Part shown: piece after piece, positions 31,997 to 39,219 of the stretch
Layout of the letters: every line of letters begins with the position of its first letter
Numbering within the stretch: position 1 is the stretch's first letter
Assembly: GCF_016862435.1 (NCBI RefSeq)
Contig: NZ_BOMY01000060.1
Span: forward strand, 124,001-188,000
Direction: 5' to 3'
DNA length: 64,000 bases
From: Paractinoplanes tereljensis
Lineage (GTDB): Bacteria; Actinomycetota; Actinomycetes; Mycobacteriales; Micromonosporaceae
Translations under genes and position numbers: made by a program
Notes under the pieces: model-generated
Told to the model about the DNA's origin: nothing
The model's input: only the letters and a program-made list of their open reading frames with translations
Databases searched by the model: none

Positions 31997-32737
31997 CTAT
32001 GCCTCCCCGGCGACCACACCGTGCAGGAAGACGTCGACGAGGGTCTCGGTCGGCACGTGCGGCCCGCCGGGGATTCCGCGGCCGGGGACCAGCAGCCCGA
32101 GGAAGATGTCGGTGAGCTGGTCGACCGGCAGCCGCAGCGAGGCCCGGTCGGGTTCGAGAAGCCGCATGATCGCCTGCCGCGTCCGCTCCGCCGCCTCCTC
32201 CCGCGCCCCGGCGAGGTGGCCGTCCGGCGCCGGCCTGCCGGCCGTCCGGCCCGCCGCGCTGCTCTCGCCCGCCGCGCTGCTCTCGCCCGCCGCGCTGCTC
32301 TCGCCCGCCGCGCTGCCGCCGCTGCCGCTCTCGCCCGGTGCGGGGCGGCCTGCGGCGGGCGCGCGGCGCTCGGCACGCCGGCCGGCGGAATGCACCGCGC
32401 CGATCACCACGCCCATCCGGTCGAGATAGGCGCGCAGGGTCGCGGCGGCCTCGGCCAACCGGTCGGCGAGCGGCTGGCCGAGCGGCACGGAGTCGAGTTC
32501 GGCCAGGACCTGATCGTTGCGCAGGACAGCAGCCACACAGGCATCGAGCAGCTCGTCTTTGTCGGTGAAGGCGCGAAAGACGGTGGCCTCACCGATCCCG
32601 GCGGCCTGGGCGATCTGCAGGGTGCTGACCCCGGCGCCGTGCTCCATGAGCAACGGCACCGTCGCGGCCACGATCATCTCCCGGCGCCGCTCCGGGCTCA
32701 TTCCCGGCGCCCGGCGCCGAGCCGATGTCTCTGTCAT
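31997..32737 (-). CDS. TetR-family regulator with an expanded Ser/Gly linker
   Basis: Regulator of 246 residues. N-terminal TetR helix-turn-helix: EMIVAATVPLLMEHGAGVST, LQIAQAAGIGEATVFRAFTD, KDELLDACV. The ligand domain is interrupted at about residues 125-165 by a low-complexity segment made of AAGESS repeats, which is unusual for TetR proteins. It ends with LFLGLL/DVFLHGVVAGEA helices. ATG at 32737 (32746 also possible). A perfect palindrome 12 bases upstream is the likely autoregulatory operator. The target gene is not evident. Confidence 0.85.
   Translation of the reverse strand: MTETSARRRAPGMSPERRREMIVAATVPLLMEHGAGVSTLQIAQAAGIGEATVFRAFTDKDELLDACVAAVLRNDQVLAELDSVPLGQPLADRLAEAAATLRAYLDRMGVVIGAVHSAGRRAERRAPAAGRPAPGESGSGGSAAGESSAAGESSAAGESSAAGRTAGRPAPDGHLAGAREEAAERTRQAIMRLLEPDRASLRLPVDQLTDIFLGLLVPGRGIPGGPHVPTETLVDVFLHGVVAGEA
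32251..32320. repeat. 18-bp in-frame repeat inside the TetR gene
   Basis: Unit CCGCCGCGCTGCTCTCGC occurs three times in full and once in part with an 18-base period, encoding repeated Ala-Ala-Gly-Glu-Ser-Ser on the minus strand. Period divisible by three, so the array lengthens the protein without breaking the frame. Confidence 0.9.
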
Positions 32738-32749
32738 GCAATTCAAGCT

Positions 32750-32771
32750 ACGGAGTGAGTACTCACTCCGT
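32750..32771. promoter_or_regulatory. Perfect 22-bp palindrome, TetR operator
   Basis: Half site ACGGAGTGAGT followed directly by its complement ACTCACTCCGT. Lies 12 bases upstream of the TetR start, the expected position for self-repression. Confidence 0.85.
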
Positions 32772-32917
32772 CAACCCAAAAGCCGACCGCGAGCCCGGCG
32801 CGGGCCGGGCACCGCCGGCAGGCGGGCGAAGCCGGCCGCCGGAAGCAAGGCGGCGCGGCGGGAAGCGCGATCTCCTCGCGCCGCCGGCGCGGGCCGAATC
32901 GGCCGCCCGGCCTCTCT

Positions 32918-32929
32918 GAGAGCGCTCTC
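32918..32929. promoter_or_regulatory. Orphan LacI-type palindrome
   Basis: GAGAGCGCTCTC is a perfect 12-base palindrome within TGAGAGCGCTCTCG, resembling actinobacterial LacI/CebR operators (consensus TGGGAGCGCTCCCA). It lies 78 bases before the thiamine-binding protein gene in a 235-base gap (32772-33006) without other features. No LacI gene is in the window. Confidence 0.4.
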
Positions 32930-33006
32930 GCACCCGCGCGGCGGGTCCGACACAGCGGGCGCTGAAGGGTTGCGCCGGACCGGGAGCGTGCTGCGACTAT
33001 TGCCGC

Positions 33007-33300
33007 ATGCTGGTTGCGTTTTCTGTTACGCCGATCGGGTCCGGTGAATCCGTGGGGGACCTCGTCGCCGAGGCGGTGCGGGTGGTACGGGCTTCCGGGC
33101 TGCCCAATCGCACCGACGCCATGTTCACCACGATCGAGGGTGAGTGGGACGAATGCTTCGCCGTGGTGAAGGCGGCCGTGGAGGCCGTCGGCAAGGATGG
33201 GCACCGGGTGAGCGTGTCGCTCAAGGCGGACGTGCGGCCCGGAGTCACCGGTGCGCTGACCGCGAAGGTCGAACACATCGAACGGGCCTTGCAGGAGTGA
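33007..33300 (+). CDS. MTH1187/YkoF-type thiamine-binding protein
   Basis: Protein of 97 residues of the thiamine-binding family PF01910: VAFSVTPIGSGESVGDLVAE, a central TIEGEWDECFAVVKAAVEAV segment and VSVSLKADVRPGVTGALTAK. Members are small cytoplasmic ferredoxin-fold tetramers that bind thiamine or HMP. Coupled to the downstream HAD gene by a GTGA overlap. It complements the riboswitch-controlled ECF transporter at 18.5-21.6 kb. Confidence 0.82.
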   Translation: MLVAFSVTPIGSGESVGDLVAEAVRVVRASGLPNRTDAMFTTIEGEWDECFAVVKAAVEAVGKDGHRVSVSLKADVRPGVTGALTAKVEHIERALQE

Positions 33301-33971
33301 GACGCCTGGTCATGTGGGACATCGACTACACCCTGCTGCGTGGCGGCGGGGTGGCGGCGCGCGCCTGGCGGGCCGCGTTCACCGAGATCACCGGGCGCGC
33401 CTGGCTGGAGACACCGATCTTCGGCGGGCGCACCGACATGGACATCTGCGCCGAGGTGTTCGCCCGGCACGGGGTGACCGACTGCACGCCGGAGACGTTC
33501 TTCGTGCGCTACGTCCAGAACGTGCTCGCGGTGCAGCACGAATTCGGCGAGCAGGGTGCGCTGATGCCCGGCGTACGGGATGTGCTGGAACGCCTCGGCG
33601 ACGACCCGCGGGTGGTGCAGACGCTGGTCACCGGCAACGTGCCCGAGGTGGCGGCGGCCAAGGTGGCCGCGTTCGGGCTCAGTGGCTCGTTCGACGCCGA
33701 GGTGGGCGGTTACGGCACCGACGACGCCGTGCGCGCCACCCTGGTGCGCCGCAGCCTGGAACGCGCCGAAGCGAAGTACGGCGAGAAGTTCACCCCGGTC
33801 GTCATCGGCGACACGGTGCACGACGTGACGGCCGCGCTGGCCAACGGCGCCCTCGCGGTGGGCGTGGCGACCGGAGCGACCACGATGGCCGATCTGGTGC
33901 TCGCGGGCGCCCACGCCGTACTCCCGGATCTGTCCGACACCGCCGCGACGGTGCGGATCCTTACGACGTAG
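33297..33971 (+). CDS. HAD-family hydrolase
   Basis: Phosphatase-like protein of 224 residues. Seen: motif I LVMWDIDYTLLRGGG (two Asp), motif II VVQTLVTGNVPE, motif IV VVIGDTVHDVTAA, and a cap with EITGRAWLETPIFGGRTDMD. It is of the phosphoglycolate phosphatase subclass; substrate unknown. The GTG at 33297 overlaps the stop of the thiamine-binding gene, so thiamine phosphates are one possible substrate. The 3' end overlaps uppS by 11 bases (convergent). Confidence 0.85.
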   Translation: MRRLVMWDIDYTLLRGGGVAARAWRAAFTEITGRAWLETPIFGGRTDMDICAEVFARHGVTDCTPETFFVRYVQNVLAVQHEFGEQGALMPGVRDVLERLGDDPRVVQTLVTGNVPEVAAAKVAAFGLSGSFDAEVGGYGTDDAVRATLVRRSLERAEAKYGEKFTPVVIGDTVHDVTAALANGALAVGVATGATTMADLVLAGAHAVLPDLSDTAATVRILTT

Positions 33972-34746
33972 CGGGGGCGACCGGGTTGGGCACCGCCCCG
34001 CCGAACCGGCGGTCCCGGGAGGCGTAGAGCTCGCACGCGTACCAGAGGTGGCGGCGGTCGAAGTCGGGCCACAGGGTGTCCAGGAAGACCAGTTCGGCGT
34101 ACGCGGTCTGCCAGAGCAGGAAGTTGGAGGTGCGCTGCTCGCCGGACGGGCGCAGGAAGAGATCGACCTCGGGGACCTCGGGGTGGTACAGGTATTTCGC
34201 GATGGTCTTCTCGGTGATCTTGTCGGCCTTGAGCCTGCCGGCCACCACGTCACGGGCGATCGCGGCGGTCGCGTCGGCGATCTCGGCCTGCCCGCCGTAG
34301 TTGACGCAGAACTGCAGGGTCAGCGTCTTGTTGTTCTTCGACATCTCCTCGGCGGTCTGCAGCTCGGAGATGACGCTCTTCCACAGCCGGCCGGCCCGCC
34401 CGGACCAGACCACCCGCACGCCCAGGTCGACCAGCTGGTTGCGGCGGCGGCGGATCACGTCGCGGTTGAAGCCCATCAGGAAGCGCACCTCCTCGGGCGA
34501 GCGCTTCCAGTTCTCGGTCGAGAACGCGTAGGCCGACAGGTAGGGGATGCCCAGCTCGATGGCGCCCTCGATCGTGTCGAACAGCGAGTATTCACCCTGC
34601 TCGTGGCCCTTGGTGCGGGACAGGCCGCGGTCCTTGGCCCAGCGCCCGTTGCCGTCCATCACGATCGCCACGTGTTTCGGCAGCGCGGCCTTCGGCAGTT
34701 CCGGCGGGCGGACCCCGGACAGGTGCGGGGTGGGTGGACGCGGCAT
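33961..34746 (-). CDS. uppS: Isoprenyl transferase (undecaprenyl/decaprenyl diphosphate synthase)
   Basis: Cis-prenyltransferase that builds the polyprenyl carrier lipid for the cell wall. Protein of 261 residues: HVAIVMDGNGRWAKDRGLSR (catalytic Asp30), GHEQGEYSLFDTIEGAIELG, LSAYAFSTENWKRSPEEVRF, TLQFCVNYGGQAEI and VDLFLRPSGEQRTSNFLLWQ. The start ATG shares its bases with the recO stop region, so recO-uppS form a coupled pair as in other actinobacteria. Confidence 0.95.
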   Translation of the reverse strand: MPRPPTPHLSGVRPPELPKAALPKHVAIVMDGNGRWAKDRGLSRTKGHEQGEYSLFDTIEGAIELGIPYLSAYAFSTENWKRSPEEVRFLMGFNRDVIRRRRNQLVDLGVRVVWSGRAGRLWKSVISELQTAEEMSKNNKTLTLQFCVNYGGQAEIADATAAIARDVVAGRLKADKITEKTIAKYLYHPEVPEVDLFLRPSGEQRTSNFLLWQTAYAELVFLDTLWPDFDRRHLWYACELYASRDRRFGGAVPNPVAPATS

Positions 34747-35525
34747 CAGGAACTCTCCCGTCGATCGACCAGCGGCAGCGAGCGCAGCGCCCGCTCCATG
34801 TGCCATTGCAGGTGGGCGGCGACCAGGCCGCTGCACTCCCGGCGGATCGGCGGCTCGGACGAGTCGGCGACCAGCCAGTCGCCGTCGGTGAGCGCCCGCA
34901 TCAGGCCGAGGGTGTCCGGGCTGGGGTGGGCGGCGCCGGGTGGCCGGCAGTCGGGGCAGACCGCGCCGCCGGCCGGGACCGAGAACGCCGCGTGCCGGCC
35001 CGGGGTGCCGCAGACCGCGCACTCGGAGATGGCCGGCGCCCAGCCGGCCGTGGCCATCGCCCGCAGCAGGTAGGCGTCGAGGACCAGGGGGCCGGCGTGC
35101 TCGCCGGCGGCGAGGGCCTTGAGCGCGCCCAGGGTGAGCTGGAACAGCCGCAGCGACGGCTCCCGCTCGATCGGGGTGAGCCGCTCGGCGGTCTCGGCGA
35201 TGGCGCTGGCCGCCGTGTAGCGCGGGTAGTCGGTGAGGAAGTGCTTGCCGTAGAGCGCGACCGCCTCGACCTGGCTGACCGAGTGCAGCGCGCTGCCGAC
35301 CCCCTCGGGCGAGCCGGCCAGCTGCAGGTCGATGTGGCCGAACGGCTCGAGCCGGGCACCGAAACGCGAGGCGGTGCGCCGCACGCCGCGGGCCACCGCG
35401 CGCAGCCGGCCGTGCCGGCGGGTCAGCAGCGTGATGATCCGGTCGCTCTCGCCGAGTTTCTGCACACGCAGCACCACCGCGTCGTCGCGGTAGAGCTCTC
35501 GGCGGTAACCGGATCCGGTGGGCAC
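34746..35525 (-). CDS. recO: DNA repair protein RecO
   Basis: Recombination mediator that helps RecR load RecA on SSB-coated DNA. Protein of 259 residues: N-terminal OB fold (ELYRDDAVVLRVQKLGESDR and IITLLTRRHGRLRAVARGVR), SRFGARLEPFGHIDLQL, helical core, and a zinc finger CAVCGTPGRHAAFSVPAGGA followed by VCPDC. GTG start at 35525. Confidence 0.95.
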   Translation of the reverse strand: MPTGSGYRRELYRDDAVVLRVQKLGESDRIITLLTRRHGRLRAVARGVRRTASRFGARLEPFGHIDLQLAGSPEGVGSALHSVSQVEAVALYGKHFLTDYPRYTAASAIAETAERLTPIEREPSLRLFQLTLGALKALAAGEHAGPLVLDAYLLRAMATAGWAPAISECAVCGTPGRHAAFSVPAGGAVCPDCRPPGAAHPSPDTLGLMRALTDGDWLVADSSEPPIRRECSGLVAAHLQWHMERALRSLPLVDRRESS

Positions 35526-35597
35526 GGCCCATCCTCCCTCAAGGAACTACTGGCATTCTGCCCCGGGGGTACGACAAACCCCGTCCCGGGCGGCAAA

Positions 35598-35617
35598 CCC
35601 TGAGCCGGATCTCAGGG
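35598..35617. promoter_or_regulatory. 20-bp inverted repeat upstream of the DUF4097 gene
   Basis: CCCTGAG and CTCAGGG are perfect 7-base arms around CCGGAT, followed closely by a second GGTCATCTC half-like site. Lies about 70 bases before the start at 35687, a fitting place for an operator. Regulator unknown. Confidence 0.45.
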
Positions 35618-35686
35618 TCATCTCGGGGGCGGCTCAGTGGGAGGACCGATAGTGCCGGCGTATCGCGCGCGAATAGCGTCTGAGCC

Positions 35687-36472
35687 ATGACCTCGACCCT
35701 GATCCGGCGCGCCGGAGTCCTCGCCGTCATCGCTGCGTCGACGACCGCCCTGACCGGCTGCGCCGGTGTGATCGGGGCGAAGATGACCTACGACGACACC
35801 GAAAAGGCCAAGATCACCGACATCGTGCTGACCGGGGGCAGCGGCGACGTGGTGATCACCACCGGAAACGTCACCGAGACCACGATCCGCCGGGTGATCA
35901 GCCGCTCGACCAATCCGGGCAACCCCTACAAGCTGGACGGCACGACGTTGAACATCGACACGTCGTGCGGCGGGAACTGCTCGGTGTTCTACGAGATCAA
36001 GACGCCGCCCGGGGTGAACGTGCACGGCAAGGAGCGCTCCGGGGACATCCGGCTCGACGGGGTGGGCATCACCGACCTGCAGCTGACCTCGGGCGACGTG
36101 ACGGTGGCCAACGCGACCGGCGCGGTCTCGGTGCAGGCCACCTCGGGCGACATCGAGGTGATTGACGCGAAGAGCTCGGTCAAGGTGCGCACCACCTCGG
36201 GCGACATCCAGGCGATCCGGGTGGCCGGTCCGGTCGACGTCAAGCTCACCTCGGGCGACGTGCGCGTCGAGCTGACCGCGCCCACCTCGGTGACCGCCCA
36301 GACGACGAGCGGCGACATGTGGGTGGGGGTGCCGGCGGGCAAGTACAAGGTGTTGTCCCACTCCGGGTCCGGTGACGAGAACCTGGACGGCCTGACCAGC
36401 GACGCCACGGCAAAGAATGTGATCGACGTACGGGTGACGAGTGGGGACATAACCGTAGCCTCGACTCCGTGA
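35687..36472 (+). CDS. DUF4097-type beta-repeat lipoprotein
   Basis: Protein of 261 residues: lipoprotein signal (VLAVIAASTTALTGC) then a right-handed beta helix/solenoid built from repeats with the recurring SGD(V/I) motif (GGSGDVVITTG, TSGDVTVANA, TSGDIEVIDA, TSGDIQAI, TSGDVRVEL, TSGDMWVG, TSGDITVA), typical of DUF4097. Such proteins are surface-exposed and of unknown function. The stop overlaps the GTG of the thioesterase gene. Confidence 0.85.
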   Translation: MTSTLIRRAGVLAVIAASTTALTGCAGVIGAKMTYDDTEKAKITDIVLTGGSGDVVITTGNVTETTIRRVISRSTNPGNPYKLDGTTLNIDTSCGGNCSVFYEIKTPPGVNVHGKERSGDIRLDGVGITDLQLTSGDVTVANATGAVSVQATSGDIEVIDAKSSVKVRTTSGDIQAIRVAGPVDVKLTSGDVRVELTAPTSVTAQTTSGDMWVGVPAGKYKVLSHSGSGDENLDGLTSDATAKNVIDVRVTSGDITVASTP

Positions 36473-37215
36473 GCTTTTACCTACCACTCGGTGACGACCG
36501 TTACGAACCGTCCGAATTCACCGAGAGCCCGTGGGACGGCGCCATGCAGCACGGTGGCCCGCCGGCCGCCCTGCTCGGGCACCTGCTGCGCCTCGACGGC
36601 CTGCGCCTGGCCCGGCTCTCGGTGGATTTCCTCGGCCCGATCCCGCGCCGCGAGTCCCGGGTCGAGGTGTCCGAGGTGAAACCGGGCCGCCTCACCGCGC
36701 TCAACGAGGCCCGGATGGTGATCGACGGCCGGGTCGCGGTGAGCGCCCGGGCCTGGCACATCGCGCCCGGGCCGCAGCCGCCGGTGCTGCCCGACGACAC
36801 CCGGGCGGAACTGCTGCCCGAGCGGGAAGACAGGTTCAGCGGGGACTGGGGCTACGGCCGGGCGATCGAGTGGCGCTGCACCCGGGGCGGGCTCGACGAG
36901 CTGGGCGAGACGCACGTGTGGAGCCGGGTGCGCACCCCGCTGATCGACGGCATCGAGCTGACCGGTCAGGACCGGGCCCTGATCGTGGCCGACTCGGCGA
37001 ACGGGCTGTCCGCGATCCTGCCGTTCGACAAGTGGCTGTCCATCCCGCCGACCATGACCGCGACCCTGCTGCGGGAACCGGTGGGCGACTGGGTGCACCT
37101 GGCCGCCCGCACGATCGTGTCCGAGGACGGCCTGGGCCTGGCCGAGGGCCAGATGTTCGACATGTCCGGAAAAATCGGCCAGGTGGCCCAGCCACTGCTG
37201 GTCCGCGGCCGGTAG
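36469..37215 (+). CDS. Acyl-CoA thioesterase family protein (double hotdog)
   Basis: Protein of 248 residues of the 4HBT_3/TesB-like group: AMQHGGPPAALLGHLLRL, LARLSVDFLGPIPRRE, a C-terminal hotdog with TAILLREPVG-like LLREPVGDWVHLAARTIVSE and GLAEGQMFDMSGKIGQVAQP. Members hydrolyse acyl-CoA or act in lipid metabolism. GTG start overlapping the previous stop. Its last codons (Arg-Gly-Arg-stop) are repeated downstream. Confidence 0.82.
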   Translation: MSFYLPLGDDRYEPSEFTESPWDGAMQHGGPPAALLGHLLRLDGLRLARLSVDFLGPIPRRESRVEVSEVKPGRLTALNEARMVIDGRVAVSARAWHIAPGPQPPVLPDDTRAELLPEREDRFSGDWGYGRAIEWRCTRGGLDELGETHVWSRVRTPLIDGIELTGQDRALIVADSANGLSAILPFDKWLSIPPTMTATLLREPVGDWVHLAARTIVSEDGLGLAEGQMFDMSGKIGQVAQPLLVRGR

Positions 37216-37262
37216 AAGTCAGGGCCGGTAGAGATCAGGGATCAGGGCCGGTGAGACGTCAG
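37206..37262. repeat. Short tandem repeat of the thioesterase 3' end
   Basis: Three units with core GGCCGGTAGAAGTCAG, GGCCGGTAGAGATCAG (followed by an extra GGATCAG) and GGCCGGTGAGACGTCAG. The first contains the gene's TAG stop, and each later copy carries an in-register stop-like TAG or TGA. It fills the gap to the convergent GAF gene. Confidence 0.75.
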
Positions 37263-37753
37263 GGCGCGGTGACCGGCCGCCGATAGGAGATCAGCAGCTC
37301 GACGATCTCCGAAGCCCCGCGGTGGAGCTCCTCGAGGTCCGCCGGGGTGAACTCGGCCGGGGCGTACCCGAGGACGCAGTGCGCCCCGAGCACCTCCCCG
37401 TCCACCACGATCGGCACCCCGGCATAACTGCGCACCCCGTCCACGCAGACCAGCGGATTCGTCGACTGCAACGCGTCGATCCGGGCGTCCGGCACGACGT
37501 ACGGCCGGCCCGACCGGACCGCGTTCACGCAGAACGACCACTCGATCGGCGTCCCGCCCAGTTCGGCCAGCCACCCGTGCAGCCCGTACGACCCGGCGAA
37601 GAACTGGGCACTGTCCAGCACCATGCTGATCAGGCCGACCTCCCGGCCGAGCCGCGCGGCAGCCCGCGCGGCCAGGGCGTCCAGCTTCTCGCGAAGCGAT
37701 GGGTTGTCGATGTCGATCCCGGCCAGCACCGCCATCCGGCTGAAGTCGTTCAC
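37259..37753 (-). CDS. GAF-domain protein
   Basis: Protein of 164 residues forming one GAF domain: ARLGREVGLISMVLDSAQFF, HGWLAELGGTPIEWSFCVNA, YVVPDARIDALQSTNP, VRSYAGVPIVVDGEVLGAHC. Stand-alone GAF proteins of this type sense ligands or redox state; two Cys (SFCVN and AHCVL) are present. GTG start at 37753 overlapping the stop of the small upstream gene. Confidence 0.82.
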   Translation of the reverse strand: MNDFSRMAVLAGIDIDNPSLREKLDALAARAAARLGREVGLISMVLDSAQFFAGSYGLHGWLAELGGTPIEWSFCVNAVRSGRPYVVPDARIDALQSTNPLVCVDGVRSYAGVPIVVDGEVLGAHCVLGYAPAEFTPADLEELHRGASEIVELLISYRRPVTAP

Positions 37754-38055
37754 GCGCCCTCCCCGGCGGCCCGCACGACGACCACGTCGTCCGAAGGGGG
37801 CAAAGCGGCCAACCGCTTGAAGGCCGCGGCCCGCATCGCCAGCGAACGCCCGCACAGCCCGGTGACCCCGTCGGCGGCCTGCATCGACACGACCATCCGG
37901 CCGAACGACCCGGGGTCGGTCTCGGCCCCGGTCAGCCCGGCGCTGAACAGCAGCGTCTTCCACAGGTCCTCGGTGTGCGGCCCGTACAGCCGGCGCAGCG
38001 CCTCGTGCGCCGACTCGAGCGTGGGCGCCTCGACCGGATAGGTGGTCTCCATCAT
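37750..38055 (-). CDS. Hypothetical protein of 101 residues, partner of the GAF protein
   Basis: No known family. All-helical by appearance (LESAHEALRRLYGPHTEDLW, FGRMVVSMQAADGVTGLCGR, SLAMRAAAFKRLAALP). GTGA overlap with the GAF gene means the two are translated together; this small-protein/GAF pairing is common in Actinoplanes-type genomes as far as I recall. ATG at 38055 or 38052. Confidence 0.55.
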   Translation of the reverse strand: MMETTYPVEAPTLESAHEALRRLYGPHTEDLWKTLLFSAGLTGAETDPGSFGRMVVSMQAADGVTGLCGRSLAMRAAAFKRLAALPPSDDVVVVRAAGEGA

Positions 38056-38057
38056 CG

Positions 38058-38119
38058 ACGACTTCGGCCGAAACCCGCGAGATCTGAGACGACGTCGGCC
38101 GAAACCCGCGCGATCTGAG
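38058..38119. repeat. 31-bp tandem duplication at the start of the GAF-pair operon
   Basis: Two copies with period 31 (38058-38088 and 38089-38119), core CGGCCGAAACCCGCG, differing at three or four positions. The first copy includes the palindrome TTCGGCCGAA. It lies between the acyltransferase stop and the ATG of the 101-residue gene, so it could be a duplicated control site. Confidence 0.8.
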
Positions 38120-38131
38120 CCGCTGAAAGAG

Positions 38132-39151
38132 CTACACCCTGGTCGACGCCATGGCCGGGGCCGGCGACACCGGGATCTGCCGCCGGGACACACCCGGCAC
38201 GAGCTGGGGCCGCCGCCCGGCCGCCCAGTCCTCGACCCAGCCGACCGCCAGCACCACGCCGGCGAGGGCGATCGTCACCACCACCAGGCGCCAGCTGATC
38301 CCGACCCAGCCGAAGATCGGCAGGCCCGACCAGATCGCGAAGTGCGACAGGGCCACGATGATCGGCACGTGCCAGAGGTAGATCGTCAGGGCTCGGGAGT
38401 TGAGCACGGTCAGCACCCGGCGCGGCCGCACCATCGGCGAGATCCCCAGCGCGACCAGGATGAACGCGGCCGACCAGAGGGCATTGCCGAGCGGGATGTC
38501 GTTCAGGTCGAACCCGCGCGGGCCCGGGTGGGTGAGCGTCCAGATGACACCGGTGACCGCGAGCGCGCCGATCAGCCACCAGCGGCGGGCGGTCAGCTTC
38601 AGCATGCCGTCGTGGTGGGCGAAGCCGAGCAGCCAGGCCCCGCCGTACAGGGCCAGGTCGTGGATCACCGCCGGCGGCTTGATCCCGGTGAAGGTCATCA
38701 CGGCGAGGGCCACGTACGGCGTCAGGATCGTCAGCAAGGGTGCCCGCCGGAACAGCGGCAGCGCCAGCGGCGACAGGAGCACCATCCAGAGGAAGTCCCG
38801 CAGGTACCACATCGCGGCGAGCCCCTCGAGCCAGAAGCCGGCGGCCGGCGGGTCCTGCAGCGGGAACGCCCACAGCAGCACCTTCCAGTCCCAGACCATC
38901 CCGGCCGTGAACATGACCGGCACCGCGATGCCGACGATCACCCACAGCGAGGGCAGCAGCCGGTGCAGGCGGCGTTCCACCGCCCACGGGCCGTACTTGT
39001 CGAGGGAAGCCGCCATCAGCGAGCCGGCCAGGGCAAACATCACCGACATGGCCGGGAAAGCGACGGTCAGCGCGGCCCAACCGGTGGAGTGGTAGACCAC
39101 CACTCGCACGGTCGCGACGGCACGGAGCAGGTCCAGGTACTGGTTCCGCAT
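38132..39151 (-). CDS. Acyltransferase 3-family membrane protein
   Basis: Integral membrane protein of 339 residues with about ten helices of the OafA/acyltransferase 3 family. Seen: RNQYLDLLRAVATVRVVVYH (the His is the conserved catalytic residue at the end of helix 1), WFLRD-like AMWYLRDFLWMVLLSPL, GFAHHDGMLKL and ALTIYLWHVPIIVAL. Such enzymes O-acylate extracytoplasmic glycans or lipids. The ATG at 39151 starts the conserved N-terminus; the frame is open to 39178. Confidence 0.85.
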   Translation of the reverse strand: MRNQYLDLLRAVATVRVVVYHSTGWAALTVAFPAMSVMFALAGSLMAASLDKYGPWAVERRLHRLLPSLWVIVGIAVPVMFTAGMVWDWKVLLWAFPLQDPPAAGFWLEGLAAMWYLRDFLWMVLLSPLALPLFRRAPLLTILTPYVALAVMTFTGIKPPAVIHDLALYGGAWLLGFAHHDGMLKLTARRWWLIGALAVTGVIWTLTHPGPRGFDLNDIPLGNALWSAAFILVALGISPMVRPRRVLTVLNSRALTIYLWHVPIIVALSHFAIWSGLPIFGWVGISWRLVVVTIALAGVVLAVGWVEDWAAGRRPQLVPGVSRRQIPVSPAPAMASTRV

Positions 39152-39219
39152 GACTCTTGAGTTACCTAAGCGCCGCACGTCCCCGCAAACCAGCGTGAAT
39201 TATCCCATAATCGGGAAAA

